From Flavobacteriaceae bacterium (lineage in GTDB: Bacteria; Bacteroidota; Bacteroidia; Flavobacteriales; Flavobacteriaceae): DNA of 64,000 nucleotides. Shown piece by piece: positions 54,276-64,000 of the stretch. The notes under the pieces were generated by a model. The model made no database searches. It saw only the letters and a program-made list of their open reading frames with translations, and was not told the origin of the DNA. The translations under genes were made by a program, and so were the position numbers. Each line of letters begins with the position of its first letter. The stretch's first letter is position 1. Location: positions 1 through 64,000 of the forward strand of contig JALWTD010000017.1 in assembly GCA_027082925.1 (NCBI GenBank), given 5' to 3'.

Positions 54276-56801
54276 TTACATTGCTTTACCAAAAAATATG
54301 GCATTCATTAACAATTTGTTTGTTCCGTACCAAAAAGCTCTAAAATTAGTATTATCAGTAAAAACCATTACGTGTCCTTTTCCCAATTTATTCACTTGAA
54401 AAGGCACTGTATTTTTAAGTAATTCTAAATTAGGCTTAGAGATATAACCACTTAAAAGTGGATTACTTGTGTATTTTATAGGATTGTTATAGCTGCTTTT
54501 GTCTGGTTTTATAAAAATAGTTGTTCTTCTAAAAACAGGTAACTTCGTATTGGTATATCCAAAATTTATAGGATGAGATCGATCTATTTCCGTTTCAAAA
54601 ATAGCACCACCAATTACTTGAGCTCCTGAAAAATTACGTTTTTGCTCAAATGTAACATGTTTAGCTTCTACGTCAGATTTTTTAAATTCTAGTTCAATAA
54701 ACTTATTTGTGTTTAAAAGTTTAACTGCATTTTTATAACCTATAAGAGTACCTCCGTTTTTTACCCAAGTTTTTAAGTCTTCCATAATTTTTGCATCTAC
54801 TTTACCCCAAGTATTTGGTAAAATAATGGTGGTATACTTAGATAACTCTGTATGCGACATATAGTTTACATCTAGCTTTGTAATATTCATTGCATACCGT
54901 TGGTCAAATAAAAACCAAATTTCACCTGCATCGTAAGGAGAAATACCATCTCCCACTATTAAAGCAACCTTTTGTTTTGTAATATTTTTAAACAAATTAC
55001 TTCCTAAATCAATTCCACGAGAGGTAAGTCCTGTTTGTACGCCATCAATAACCAAATGACTACTTTTTGCCACTTCATTTAAAAACTCATAAAGCTCATT
55101 TTTAGCTAATTTTTGATTTTGAACAGGAATTAAAATGGTACCATAGTCGTATTTTTTACCATTTAATTCAAAAGGTTTCAATCCTACCTTAGCTCTTAAT
55201 CCTTTTTCTAAAATTTTGTTCAATGCTTTTGGAGCATAATACTCGTGCCACTCCATTAAATAAGCATATGAACTATTGCTTGTTACTTTACCTGTATTTA
55301 GCGATAAATTAGTGACTTTCTCTCCAATATGAGCAGTTGTTCTAAGTTGGGCGTAATCTACATTAAAAGCAAGGGGAAATGTCCAAGCAGACACATCGTA
55401 AAAAAGGCTATCTGTAAACTTAGTTCGTTTTTCAAACATAGCCTGAATGAGCTTTGCATTTTTTTGATTGGTAGGAACTATAAAGCTATTGTCTTTGTTA
55501 AATGTTTTGTTACTAGAGGTAAAAGTGTTTTTAATTTTATAAAATTCGATTTGATGTCTTTGTAAAATTTCAGCTAAATGATAAACTTTAGCAGCATCTT
55601 TTTTACTACCAAACACAATAGCTTTAACAGGATTCTTTTTAGCCTCATTAGCTACTTGACGGTAAAATTTTCGCTGATAATTTAGCATTTTAACACGCAT
55701 ATTTTCAGCAGCTTCAATAGTAGACAATGCCGCTGTAAATTGGTTTCTAATAGTAAAAGGAAAGGTTAAAACTCCGTTTATTGTTTCTTGAGCATGACCT
55801 CTTGAACTTCCTTGCTCAAATAAAATACCAACTCCACCATTAATATCTGGATATGTTGAACCTTTTCCATAATAAAAATCGTCATAACTCTCTTCTGTAT
55901 AATACAGCGAACCTATTTTATCTAAAGCTTTTGCATGAAAATTACCAATTTCTTTTGTTAGTTGCTGATTTTCAAGAGGTGTTAAAGGATGAACTCTCGA
56001 TTGTATTCCCGGTTGAAAGAAAAAGGTAGCATTACTGCCCATTTCGTGATGATCGGTTAAAATATTAGGCATCCAATCTCTAAATGTTTTTATTCTAACT
56101 CTAGACTCCGGAAGCTGTACCGGTAACCAATCTCTATTCATATCAAACCAATAATGATTTGTTCTTCCTCCCGGCCAAACTTCGTGGTATTCTCTATCGT
56201 TAGGATCTGTATTTATATGGTTACTTTTATTTGTATTTGCCCAATATGCAAATCGTTGTAAACCATCAGGGTTAAAAGCTGGATCTAGTAAAATAACCAC
56301 ATTATCTAATAACTTTTCTATTTCAGCACCTTCAGCAGCCGCTAAATAATAGGCTAATAACATACTTGCATTTGCACCACTTGGCTCATTTCCGTGTATT
56401 GAAAATCCTTGATATATAACTATTGGCATTTTTTCTGTATCTAACTGTGCACTCAATGCTGTATTTGTCAATGCAATATGTTGACTCTTGATTGTTTCAA
56501 TTTGTTGCTGATTTTTAGGTGATGTAATTGTTAAAAGCAACAAAGGTCTGTCTTCAAACGTGTTGCCTCTCTCATCTAAAGTAATTCTATCAGAAGCTGC
56601 GGCTAACACTTTTAAATACATTACTAACTTGTCATGTGTTACATGCCACGCTCCTACTTTATGTCCAATAACACTTTCAGGAGTAGGTATATTTTTATTG
56701 TAAGTTATATCTTGAGGTAAATGGTACGACAGCTCAAATTGGTTTTGAGCAGTAAAAATCATTGGTAAAAAAAGTAGCGAAAAGAGTAATTTAGATTTCA
56801 T
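54276..56801 (-). CDS. M14 family zinc carboxypeptidase, secreted
   Basis: An 841-residue exported protein (signal ending FTAQNQF). The M14 zinc peptidase domain (about 60-370) shows GFSIHGNEPSGANASMLLAYYLA (HxxE zinc ligands), NPDGLQRFAYWAN, a DHHEMGSNATFFFQPG region (third ligand), and the catalytic Glu in GILFEQGSSRG. The remaining ~470 residues include a glutamine-amidotransferase-like beta/alpha region (about 590-720, KVALIVGDGISPYDAGEIWFLFDQRYAM). It probably trims peptides at the cell surface or outside the cell. The long C-terminal part is typical for the Bacteroidota subgroup. Confidence 0.9.
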   Translation of the reverse strand: MKSKLLFSLLFLPMIFTAQNQFELSYHLPQDITYNKNIPTPESVIGHKVGAWHVTHDKLVMYLKVLAAASDRITLDERGNTFEDRPLLLLTITSPKNQQQIETIKSQHIALTNTALSAQLDTEKMPIVIYQGFSIHGNEPSGANASMLLAYYLAAAEGAEIEKLLDNVVILLDPAFNPDGLQRFAYWANTNKSNHINTDPNDREYHEVWPGGRTNHYWFDMNRDWLPVQLPESRVRIKTFRDWMPNILTDHHEMGSNATFFFQPGIQSRVHPLTPLENQQLTKEIGNFHAKALDKIGSLYYTEESYDDFYYGKGSTYPDINGGVGILFEQGSSRGHAQETINGVLTFPFTIRNQFTAALSTIEAAENMRVKMLNYQRKFYRQVANEAKKNPVKAIVFGSKKDAAKVYHLAEILQRHQIEFYKIKNTFTSSNKTFNKDNSFIVPTNQKNAKLIQAMFEKRTKFTDSLFYDVSAWTFPLAFNVDYAQLRTTAHIGEKVTNLSLNTGKVTSNSSYAYLMEWHEYYAPKALNKILEKGLRAKVGLKPFELNGKKYDYGTILIPVQNQKLAKNELYEFLNEVAKSSHLVIDGVQTGLTSRGIDLGSNLFKNITKQKVALIVGDGISPYDAGEIWFLFDQRYAMNITKLDVNYMSHTELSKYTTIILPNTWGKVDAKIMEDLKTWVKNGGTLIGYKNAVKLLNTNKFIELEFKKSDVEAKHVTFEQKRNFSGAQVIGGAIFETEIDRSHPINFGYTNTKLPVFRRTTIFIKPDKSSYNNPIKYTSNPLLSGYISKPNLELLKNTVPFQVNKLGKGHVMVFTDNTNFRAFWYGTNKLLMNAIFFGKAM

Positions 56802-56883
56802 AAAGAAAAAGTATTAATTGTTATATGGTTTCCCACAATAATTAGACTTTTGAAAATTACTATTTTCAATTTAAATAAAAAAG

Positions 56884-56914
56884 AAAACCGCTAAAACTTA
56901 TTTTAGCGGTTTTT
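56884..56914 (-). terminator. Intrinsic terminator of valS
   Basis: AAAACCGCTAAAA pairs with TTTTAGCGGTTTT over a five-base loop, just beyond the valS stop. A-run/T-run flanks suit termination on the minus strand. Confidence 0.85.
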
Positions 56915-56931
56915 AAATATAAATTTTACAA

Positions 56932-59559
56932 CTATAAGCTCTCTAAACTGGCTTTAATGGTTGCTATTTTTGCAATTGCATCTGCTTCTTTTTTACGTTC
57001 AATAGCCACTACTTGTTCCGGAGCATTATTTACAAAACGCTCATTACTTAGCTTTTTTTGAACCGATTTTAAGAAGCCTTCTGTATATTTTAATTCTTCT
57101 TCCAATTTTATTTTTTCACTTGCTACATCAACGGCATCAGACATTGGAATAAAATATTCATTAGATTTAACTCTGTAGCTCAACGCGCCATCTACCTTAC
57201 TTTGCACATACGTTATTTTTGAAATATTCCCTATTTTTTGAATTACCGAATCAAAATCAGACGTGCTATTTTCATTATTTACAACTGCAAGTTCTATACT
57301 GTCTTTAAACGAAATATTTTTATCTTTTCTGATAGTTCTAATGCCTGAAATAACTTCTGTTATAAATTCAAAATCGCTTATCAATTGTTTGTCAATTTCT
57401 CCTTGTTCAGGGTAATTGGCAATAATTAAGGCTTCATCTTCACTTCTATTGGTAATATTTTGCCAAATTTCTTCCGTAATAAAAGGCATATACGGATGTA
57501 GTATTTTTAAATTTGCTTCTAAAAAGGCTATTACGCTTTGGTATGTTTTGGCATCAATTGGTTTTTGATATTCCGGTTTTACCATTTCTAAAAACCAAGA
57601 AGAAAAATCGTCCCAGATAAGCCTGTAAATACTCATAAGTGCTTCGCTAATTCTATATTGCTCAAAAGACTTATCAATATCTTGAAGTGTTTGATTAAAT
57701 TTTGATTGATACCAGTCTATAGCTACTTTTGCCGATTGTGGTTGTTCTTTTTCTGAAGAAACTTCCCATCCTTTAATTAAACGAAATGCATTCCATATTT
57801 TGTTTGAGAAATTTCTACCCTGAGCACATAAATCTTCATCGAACAACAAATCGTTCCCCGCAGCAGAGCATAATAACATTCCTACTCTAACGCCATCGGC
57901 TCCATATTTTTCTATTAACTCAACAGGATCAGGTGAATTTCCTAAAGATTTAGACATTTTTCTACGTTGCTTATCACGAACAATTCCGGTGAAATAAACA
58001 TTGCTAAATGGCTTTTGATTTCTAAATTGATATCCGGCAAATATCATACGTGCAACCCAAAAGAAAATAATATCGGGTCCTGTTACTAAATCGTTTGTTG
58101 GATAGTAATAATTAATTTCTTCGTTATCTGGATTTCGAATTCCGTCAAAAACAGAAATTGGCCATAGCCAAGAAGAAAACCAAGTATCAAGCACATCTGA
58201 ATCTTGTTTTAAATCTTCCGGATTAATAGATGTTCCTGTCTTTTTTGAAGCTAGTTTAGCAGCTTCTTCTTTAGTTTTTGCAACTACAAAATCGTGAACA
58301 CCTTCTCCGTAAAAAAAGGCGGGTATTTGGTGCCCCCACCAAAGTTGGCGAGAGATATTCCAATCTCTAATATTTTCGAGCCAGTAACGGTACGTACTGT
58401 TATAATGTTTAGGATATAACTTTATTTCCTCATCTTCTAAAACCGCTTTTAATGCCGGTTTTACTAGTTCATCCATTTTTAAAAACCACTGAGCAGATAT
58501 TTTAGGCTCTATAACCGATTTTGTACGTTCAGAAGTTCCTACTTTATGTACATGTTGCTCTACTTTTACCAAGCAACCTAATTTTTCAAGTTCTTTAGTT
58601 ATTTCTTTTCTAACAACAAACCTATCTTTTCCTTCGTAATGCAATCCGTAAGAATTTAAGGTAGCATCATCATTAAAAATATCAATAACTTCTAACTGAT
58701 GTTTTTCACCTAGCTTTTTATCGTTTTGATCGTGTGCAGGAGTAACTTTCAAGCAACCCGTACCAAATTCAATATCTACATATTCATCTTCAATAATAGG
58801 AACTACTCTATTTGCTATTGGTACAATTGCTTTTTTACCTTTAAGGTGTGTAAATCGATCATCGTTAGGGTTAATACATATAGCGCTATCGCCCAAAATG
58901 GTTTCAGGACGTGTGGTGGCAATAGTAAGCACATCATCGCTTCCTTCAATTTTATAATTTACATAGTATAAATTTCCGGGTTTTTCTTCATAAATAACCT
59001 CTTCATCAGACAATGTTGTTTTTGCTTCAGGATCCCAATTAACCATCCTGTACCCTCTGTAAATAAGATCTTTCTCATATAAATTGATGAATACCTTAAT
59101 TACAGACTCACTTAAATCGGCATCCATTGTAAATTTGGTTCGTTCCCAATCACAAGATGCACCTAACTTTTTTAATTGCTCTAAAATAATTCCGCCGTGT
59201 TCCTCTGTCCAATTCCAGGCATGTTTCAAAAACTCATCACGCGATAAATCATTTTTTTCAACACCTTGCTCTTTGAGCTTTGCAACAACTTTAGCTTCTG
59301 TAGCAATTGAGGCGTGGTCTGTTCCGGGAACCCAACAAGCATTGTACCCTTTTAAACGAGCTCTACGCACTAAAACGTCTTGAATAGTATTGTTTAGCAT
59401 ATGTCCCATATGCAATACTCCTGTTACATTTGGAGGAGGAATTACTATTGTATACGACTCTTTTTCGTTAGGTGTTGAATGAAAATAGTTGTTTTTCATC
59501 CAGTAATCATACCACTTATCTTCTATTTCTTGAGGGTTGTATTTTGTTGCTAAACTCAT
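56932..59559 (-). CDS. valS: Valine--tRNA ligase
   Basis: An 875-residue class Ia aminoacyl-tRNA synthetase. It has the HIGH-type motif [15 protein letters not shown] (about 40-54), the editing domain ([15 protein letters not shown]), [25 protein letters not shown], and a C-terminal coiled coil (about 805-875, [29 protein letters not shown]). The length matches ValRS of the phylum. A -7 element on the minus strand lies about 30 nt upstream. Confidence 0.97.
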   Translation of the reverse strand: MSLATKYNPQEIEDKWYDYWMKNNYFHSTPNEKESYTIVIPPPNVTGVLHMGHMLNNTIQDVLVRRARLKGYNACWVPGTDHASIATEAKVVAKLKEQGVEKNDLSRDEFLKHAWNWTEEHGGIILEQLKKLGASCDWERTKFTMDADLSESVIKVFINLYEKDLIYRGYRMVNWDPEAKTTLSDEEVIYEEKPGNLYYVNYKIEGSDDVLTIATTRPETILGDSAICINPNDDRFTHLKGKKAIVPIANRVVPIIEDEYVDIEFGTGCLKVTPAHDQNDKKLGEKHQLEVIDIFNDDATLNSYGLHYEGKDRFVVRKEITKELEKLGCLVKVEQHVHKVGTSERTKSVIEPKISAQWFLKMDELVKPALKAVLEDEEIKLYPKHYNSTYRYWLENIRDWNISRQLWWGHQIPAFFYGEGVHDFVVAKTKEEAAKLASKKTGTSINPEDLKQDSDVLDTWFSSWLWPISVFDGIRNPDNEEINYYYPTNDLVTGPDIIFFWVARMIFAGYQFRNQKPFSNVYFTGIVRDKQRRKMSKSLGNSPDPVELIEKYGADGVRVGMLLCSAAGNDLLFDEDLCAQGRNFSNKIWNAFRLIKGWEVSSEKEQPQSAKVAIDWYQSKFNQTLQDIDKSFEQYRISEALMSIYRLIWDDFSSWFLEMVKPEYQKPIDAKTYQSVIAFLEANLKILHPYMPFITEEIWQNITNRSEDEALIIANYPEQGEIDKQLISDFEFITEVISGIRTIRKDKNISFKDSIELAVVNNENSTSDFDSVIQKIGNISKITYVQSKVDGALSYRVKSNEYFIPMSDAVDVASEKIKLEEELKYTEGFLKSVQKKLSNERFVNNAPEQVVAIERKKEADAIAKIATIKASLESL

Positions 59560-59588
59560 TTTGGTCTAATAATTGTACTAATAATCTG

Positions 59589-59596
59589 CAAATGTA
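59589..59596 (-). promoter_or_regulatory. -7 promoter element of valS
   Basis: TACATTTG on the minus strand, matching TAnnTTTG, 29 nt before the ATG. Confidence 0.5.
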
Positions 59597-59672
59597 CAAT
59601 TATAAGACTTAACATAAAATTTTTTGAAAGCTTAAAAAAATAACTAACTTTACATCTTTAAATACAGAATTT

Positions 59673-60122
59673 ATGAGAAAAATAACAACCTTATTATTTA
59701 TTGGATTTATAACATTTACTATAAATGCCCAAGAGAAAAAAGTCGATGCAAAACCCCAAGACCCAAATGCACCTGTATTTGAGTTTGCAACGGAGGTTAT
59801 TGATTATGGAAAAATTGAGTACAATTCTGACGGTGTTCGTGTTTTTGAATTTAAAAACGTAGGAAAATCGCCATTAATTATTAGTAGAGTGCAATCAAGT
59901 TGTGGATGTACGGTTCCTAAAAAACCTACTGAGCCTATTATGCCTGGTGAAACTGGGAAAATTGAAGTAAAATACGCTACTACAAGAGCAGGTGGATTTT
60001 CTAAAACTATTACCATTTATTCAAATGCATCTGAACCTACAAAAAGAATACGTATAAAAGGAATTGTTTTAAAACCACAGTCTGCTGTGGCTAAACCAAA
60101 ATCGACAGTTTCTTCAAACTAA
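59673..60122 (+). CDS. DUF1573 secreted protein
   Basis: A 149-residue exported protein with a signal peptide (ending TINAQEKK) and one DUF1573 Ig-like domain: FEFATEVIDYGKIEYNSDGVRVFEFKNVGKSPLIISRVQSSCGCTVPKKP, then GKIEVKYATTRAGGFSKTITIYSNASEPTKRIRIKG. The SCGCT dicysteine is the family hallmark; its role is unknown. The gene is monocistronic with its own terminator. Confidence 0.92.
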   Translation: MRKITTLLFIGFITFTINAQEKKVDAKPQDPNAPVFEFATEVIDYGKIEYNSDGVRVFEFKNVGKSPLIISRVQSSCGCTVPKKPTEPIMPGETGKIEVKYATTRAGGFSKTITIYSNASEPTKRIRIKGIVLKPQSAVAKPKSTVSSN

Positions 60123-60125
60123 TTT

Positions 60126-60154
60126 AAAAAAGGTTTCCTCACGGAAACCTTTTT
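60126..60154. terminator. Bidirectional intrinsic terminator
   Basis: AAAAAAGGTTTCC pairs with GGAAACCTTTTTT. It separates the DUF1573 gene from the converging protease gene. Confidence 0.9.
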
Positions 60155-61503
60155 TAGTTTAATACATTTTCTAAATAGAAGTAATACAGATAATCTTTAC
60201 CATCACGTTCTATAATTAACGTGATGCGTTTGTGTTCTCTATCGTAAAATTTCTCTACCAATTCTTCTAACTTAAGGTTGTAGGCAAATTTTCCATTAAT
60301 TTTAATTATAATATCTCCTTCTTTTAACCCTGCTCTATCTGCTGGAGATCCCGGTCTAATTCTATGAATTTTAAACGAAGGTTTAAATACGTACTTGTAC
60401 TCATAATCAAACCTAAGTCTATTACTTTCAACAGAACTACCAATATCACCTGTGTTTTTAGTGTGTTTACTTAATTCTTTGATTAATATTTTACCATTAT
60501 GTATAAGTTCTATACCACTCATATTATACCTAAATGGTTTTTTATAAAAACTGTTTTTCTTTAGTGTCATTTTGTTATTTTTATAATCAAAAATCACTAA
60601 AAAGCGCTTTAACACATTTGCTCCTAAACTTCCATTTCGTTCTTTAAACTGGCGAGCATAAGCTATAGACAATGAATCTGGGAATGATACGGTAGGCTTT
60701 TTAAACGTAAACCTTCCCAATATCAACTTTTCAATCTTTGTACGCTTTCCGTAAATTGCACCACTCAATCCTTCACCTAAAAAATCTACAAAATGGTTTT
60801 TCGAAGCAACTAATTCGGGATGACTTCTTTCAAAAAGCCACATTGCATCACTACCTCCCGAATCTACAAGTAGCTTAACAGGAATTATTTTATTTAACGT
60901 GTCACTTACCACTACTTCCACATTAATGTACGGTTTGTACTTATAAAACTCCAAATCAAACGTTTCACAAGCCTTGCATGAAATCCATTTATACTTTTTT
61001 GATTTGTAAAATGTAATGGTTTTAGCACTGTAATTAATTTTAACAATAAAATCTTTTAACAATTCGTAGCCAATAATGCCGTGTATGGTAATTCCTAACT
61101 TTGAAGATAAATCAAAATTATCATTAAAAATAACGTATAATTCCTGATTTTTACTTACAATATTTTTCAGTTTAAACGTATTTCTTTTTGATAAAACTGC
61201 CTCTACAGGAGTTTCTCTTCCTAAGCCCTGTAGCTTAATTTTCTTCGTATTTTTAAGCTCAACAGAGTCTTTTGAGCTAATATTAAAAAGAATGGTACTA
61301 CCAACACCTGAATCTAAAATAAAATTGAGCTTTTTGCCATTTACTTCAATAGGGAGAATAACTAAGTTGCTTAGCATTACAAACGGCATTTTTTGTTTTT
61401 TTATTCCTTTCTCAAATGCAAAGTTGTGCTGTGCAAAAAGGACTCCCAAAAAAATTTGAGATACAAAAATAATTACCGTTAAATATTTGAACTTCTTTTT
61501 CAA
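60154..61503 (-). CDS. Retropepsin-like aspartyl protease with PDZ domain
   Basis: A 449-residue exported protein (signal ending LFAQHNF). It carries two aspartyl-protease half-sites: FILDSGVGSTILF (about 58-70) and LLVDSGGSDAMWLF (about 212-225), with GANVLKRF marking the second flap region. A PDZ domain lies at about 375-440 (IHRIRPGSPADRAGLKEGDIIIKINGKF). Both DSG triads are in a single chain, so it would not need to dimerise like viral retropepsins. It is likely a periplasmic or surface protease. It stands alone. Confidence 0.86.
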   Translation of the reverse strand: MKKKFKYLTVIIFVSQIFLGVLFAQHNFAFEKGIKKQKMPFVMLSNLVILPIEVNGKKLNFILDSGVGSTILFNISSKDSVELKNTKKIKLQGLGRETPVEAVLSKRNTFKLKNIVSKNQELYVIFNDNFDLSSKLGITIHGIIGYELLKDFIVKINYSAKTITFYKSKKYKWISCKACETFDLEFYKYKPYINVEVVVSDTLNKIIPVKLLVDSGGSDAMWLFERSHPELVASKNHFVDFLGEGLSGAIYGKRTKIEKLILGRFTFKKPTVSFPDSLSIAYARQFKERNGSLGANVLKRFLVIFDYKNNKMTLKKNSFYKKPFRYNMSGIELIHNGKILIKELSKHTKNTGDIGSSVESNRLRFDYEYKYVFKPSFKIHRIRPGSPADRAGLKEGDIIIKINGKFAYNLKLEELVEKFYDREHKRITLIIERDGKDYLYYFYLENVLN

Positions 61504-61655
61504 AAAGGATTGTTTTTTGAATAAGTTACAAAAACCATACCTAATAGTATAGTTTTTATGAAAACTTTAACCTTAAACAAAAAGCAATAAATGCTAAGAA
61601 TATTAAAATTAATTTTGCAATTTTGCTGTTATAGTTTGATATAATTTATAAGAAA

Positions 61656-62852
61656 ATGCCTACAATCTCAAGTAAGGGAAAAAAGATGCCCGAATCACCA
61701 ATTAGAAAGTTGGTTCCGTACGCCGAAAATGCAAAAAAACGCGGAATTGAAGTCTATCATTTAAACATTGGACAACCTGATATAAAAACTCCAGAAGTAG
61801 CTTTAAACGCAATTAAAAACAACACTATAAATGTACTTGCCTACAGTAGATCTGAAGGTTCGGAAGTGTATCGTGAAAAAATTGCCAACTACTACAAAAA
61901 AAATAATATTCATGTTACTTCTAACGATATTATTGTAACCACAGGTGGCTCTGAAGCATTATTGTTTGCTATGGGAACCATTGCTGATGCCGGTGATGAA
62001 ATTATTATTCCGGAGCCTTTTTATGCAAATTACAACGGATTTTCAACAGCTTCAGGAGTAACCATTGTTCCTGTAATATCTAAGATTGAAGATAATTTTG
62101 CATTACCTCCTATTGAGGCTTTTGAAAAATTAATATCACCTAAAACTAAAGCCATTCTTATATGCAACCCCGGAAATCCTACCGGATATCTCTATTCCAA
62201 AGAAGAAATAGAAAAACTTGCAAAAATTGTTAAAAAATATGATTTGTTTTTAATTGCCGATGAAGTTTATAGAGAATTTGTGTACGACGATGCCAAACAT
62301 TACTCTGTTTTAAACGGATTTGGATTGGAAGACAATGCTATAATTATCGATTCTGTATCTAAACGTTACAGTATGTGCGGTGCAAGAATAGGATGTTTGG
62401 TTTCTAAAAATAAAGAAGTTATAGCAACGGCTATGAAATTTGCTCAAGCAAGACTAAGTCCACCTACTTTTGCCCAAATTGCAAGTGAAGCCGCGCTTGA
62501 CACACCACAATCTTATTTTGATGAAGTGATAACCGAATACAAAGAACGTAGAGATACCTTAATTGCAGCACTAAGTACCATTGAAGGTGTTAAAATTGCA
62601 AGCCCAAAAGGAGCTTTTTACTGCGTAGTTGAACTTCCTATTGATAATGCCGATAATTTTGCTCAATGGATGCTCGAAGAATTTAGCCTAAATAATAAAA
62701 CCGTTATGGTAGCTCCTGCTGCAGGATTTTATTCAACAAAAGGAATAGGTACAAAACAAATACGAATTGCTTATGTACTTAACAAAAAGGACTTAATTGA
62801 AGCCGTTCAAATTTTGAAAGAAGCATTAAAAGTATACCAACAAAGCCATTGA
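61656..62852 (+). CDS. Class I/II PLP-dependent aminotransferase
   Basis: A 398-residue fold-type I aminotransferase of the AspC family. It shows YHLNIGQPDIKTPEVAL, VTTGGSEALLFAMGTI, ICNPGNPTGYLYSKEE, LIADEVYREFVYDD and the PLP lysine in SVSKRYSMCGARIGCL. It could make aspartate or aromatic amino acids; the substrate is not determined by sequence alone. Its TGA overlaps the next gene's TTG start (TTGA at 62849-62852), coupling it to MurB. Confidence 0.93.
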   Translation: MPTISSKGKKMPESPIRKLVPYAENAKKRGIEVYHLNIGQPDIKTPEVALNAIKNNTINVLAYSRSEGSEVYREKIANYYKKNNIHVTSNDIIVTTGGSEALLFAMGTIADAGDEIIIPEPFYANYNGFSTASGVTIVPVISKIEDNFALPPIEAFEKLISPKTKAILICNPGNPTGYLYSKEEIEKLAKIVKKYDLFLIADEVYREFVYDDAKHYSVLNGFGLEDNAIIIDSVSKRYSMCGARIGCLVSKNKEVIATAMKFAQARLSPPTFAQIASEAALDTPQSYFDEVITEYKERRDTLIAALSTIEGVKIASPKGAFYCVVELPIDNADNFAQWMLEEFSLNNKTVMVAPAAGFYSTKGIGTKQIRIAYVLNKKDLIEAVQILKEALKVYQQSH

Positions 62853-63850
62853 ATATTCTAAAAAACATATCTTTAAAACCGTATAATACATTTGGTATAA
62901 ATGCTTATGCAAAGCGTTTTGTTTCGGTATCTTCTCTTAAAGAATTAAAAACCGTTTTAGCCAAAGAAAAAGATGTTTTTTTACTAAGCGGTGGTAGCAA
63001 TATACTATTAACCAATGATATTGATAAGCTGGTATTGCACATAAACACAAAAGGTATTATCGTAAACGACACCAATACCAACGATGTATTTGTTACTGCT
63101 GAAGCCGGTGAAAATTGGCATGAATTTGTATTGTGGTGTATTTCTCAAAATTATGGAGGATTGGAAAATTTATCGCTTATCCCTGGAAAAGTAGGAACTT
63201 CTCCCATCCAAAATATTGGTGCTTATGGCGTTGAAATGAAAGATACCTTTCACCAACTCACCGCTCTTGAAATAAGCACCGGAAAACAACGAGTTTTTAC
63301 AAAAAAAGATTGTCTTTTTGGATATCGAAATTCTATTTTTAAAAACGAATTGAAAGGAAAGTTTATTATTACTAGTGTTACGTTTAAACTTTCTAAAAAA
63401 AATCATACTATAAATGATTCGTACGGAGCCATTAAAAACGTATTACACCACAACACACATCCAACTATAAAAGATGTTTCAGATGCCGTAATTTCAATAC
63501 GAAAAAGTAAACTACCCAATCCTGAAGAAATAGGAAATTCAGGAAGCTTTTTTAAAAATCCGGTGATTGATTTCAAACAATTTGATGCATTGCAAAAAAA
63601 ATATCCTCAAATTCCGTCGTATAAAATTTCATCTACTGAAATTAAAATTCCTGCCGGATGGCTAATAGAACAATGTGGTTTTAAAGGCAAACGCTTTGGC
63701 GATGCAGGTGTACATAACAAACAAGCTCTTGTGCTGGTAAATTATGAAAATGCTAGCGGAAAAGAAATTTTAAAAGTTGCCGATACCATTAAAGACACTG
63801 TAAAAAATAAATTTGGCATCGTTTTAGAAGTTGAAGTAAATATTATTTAA
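62849..63850 (+). CDS. murB: UDP-N-acetylenolpyruvoylglucosamine reductase
   Basis: A 333-residue type I MurB, the NADPH/FAD reductase making UDP-MurNAc for peptidoglycan. It shows FLLSGGSNILLTNDID (FAD site), LSLIPGKVGTSPIQNIGAYGVEM, FGYRNSIFK, NSGSFFKNPV and GWLIEQCGFKGKRFGDAGVHNKQALVLVN. The start is a TTG overlapping the aminotransferase stop; the first downstream ATG is far too late to retain the N-terminal fold. It converges with the manA gene, overlapping it by 4 nt. Confidence 0.96.
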   Translation: MNILKNISLKPYNTFGINAYAKRFVSVSSLKELKTVLAKEKDVFLLSGGSNILLTNDIDKLVLHINTKGIIVNDTNTNDVFVTAEAGENWHEFVLWCISQNYGGLENLSLIPGKVGTSPIQNIGAYGVEMKDTFHQLTALEISTGKQRVFTKKDCLFGYRNSIFKNELKGKFIITSVTFKLSKKNHTINDSYGAIKNVLHHNTHPTIKDVSDAVISIRKSKLPNPEEIGNSGSFFKNPVIDFKQFDALQKKYPQIPSYKISSTEIKIPAGWLIEQCGFKGKRFGDAGVHNKQALVLVNYENASGKEILKVADTIKDTVKNKFGIVLEVEVNII

Positions 63851-64000
63851 ATTGTAATTTCTAAAAGTTTACATTGCGCTGATTTTATAGTAACAATACT
63901 AGCCGTTGCTGGTATTAAAACCGTTTCTCCCAATTTAACGGCTTCTGTATTTTCAAAAATAGAGATGGTAGCTTCTCCTTCAACACACATAAAAATCACA
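63847..64000 (-). CDS. manA: Mannose-6-phosphate isomerase, 3' end
   Basis: Only the last 50 codons lie in the window. The translation VIFMCVEGEATISIFENTEAVKLGETVLIPATASIVTIKSA followed by QCKLLEITI is the cupin C-terminal strand pattern of class I phosphomannose isomerases (VEG, then GETVLIPA). The gene extends beyond the right edge. It interconverts mannose-6-phosphate and fructose-6-phosphate. Confidence 0.75.
   Translation of the reverse strand, partial: VIFMCVEGEATISIFENTEAVKLGETVLIPATASIVTIKSAQCKLLEITI

Overview
The window comes from a chromosome of the Bacteroidota, almost certainly a marine-type member of the Flavobacteriia. The DNA is AT-rich and clear Shine-Dalgarno sequences are rare. 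Several genes are preceded by the Bacteroidota -7 element TAnnTTTG. The gene content includes FecI/FecR/TonB-receptor regulation, a type IX secretion sorting domain remnant, DUF6452/DUF6048 proteins, OmpA/PD40 proteins and many short lipoproteins. No rRNA, tRNA or CRISPR array was seen.

Left end (1-2000): an accessory stretch with three regularly built 127-128 nt elements separating small same-strand genes. The edges of each interval are reverse complements of each other, as in integron gene cassettes. It is followed by a transposase-like fragment and an orphan type IX sorting domain. Region 2000-14400 is mixed: an overlapping SRPBCC / FkbM methyltransferase / SRPBCC trio, an alpha/beta hydrolase fused to an AraC-type DNA-binding domain, an S74-chaperone surface protein, a decayed acetyltransferase, a nuclease lipoprotein, an amino acid permease, an esterase, a phosphoesterase and a dead membrane protein/XRE regulator pair.

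Region 14400-19760 is a compact minus-strand operon: TetR, SulP transporter, beta-carbonic anhydrase, outer-membrane DUF2490 protein and NhaB antiporter. It looks like an inorganic-carbon uptake unit, with a TetR-type palindrome placed between the -33 and -7 elements. Next come a Q/G-rich secreted protein, a poly-Asp-tailed membrane protein, acetyl-CoA synthetase, an ECF sigma / FecR / TonB receptor unit facing a calcium-repeat lipoprotein, and a conserved but uncharacterised thioredoxin / ApbE / DUF4266 / DUF3570 operon (28676-31763).

From about 31800 to the right end the genes are mostly core: MBL hydrolase, three-subunit transhydrogenase, an ECF sigma operon, an ABC-F protein, a DEAD-box helicase, ornithine aminotransferase, an RlmD-type methyltransferase with two DUF partners, a SUI1 factor, a nucleoside phosphorylase, a cyclophilin-FKBP fusion, an OmpA protein, CsaA, an M14 peptidase, ValRS, a DUF1573 protein, a retropepsin-PDZ protein, a class I aminotransferase, MurB and the 3' end of manA. 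Clear hairpin terminators close many of these units. All family names are from reading the translations; no database search was run.
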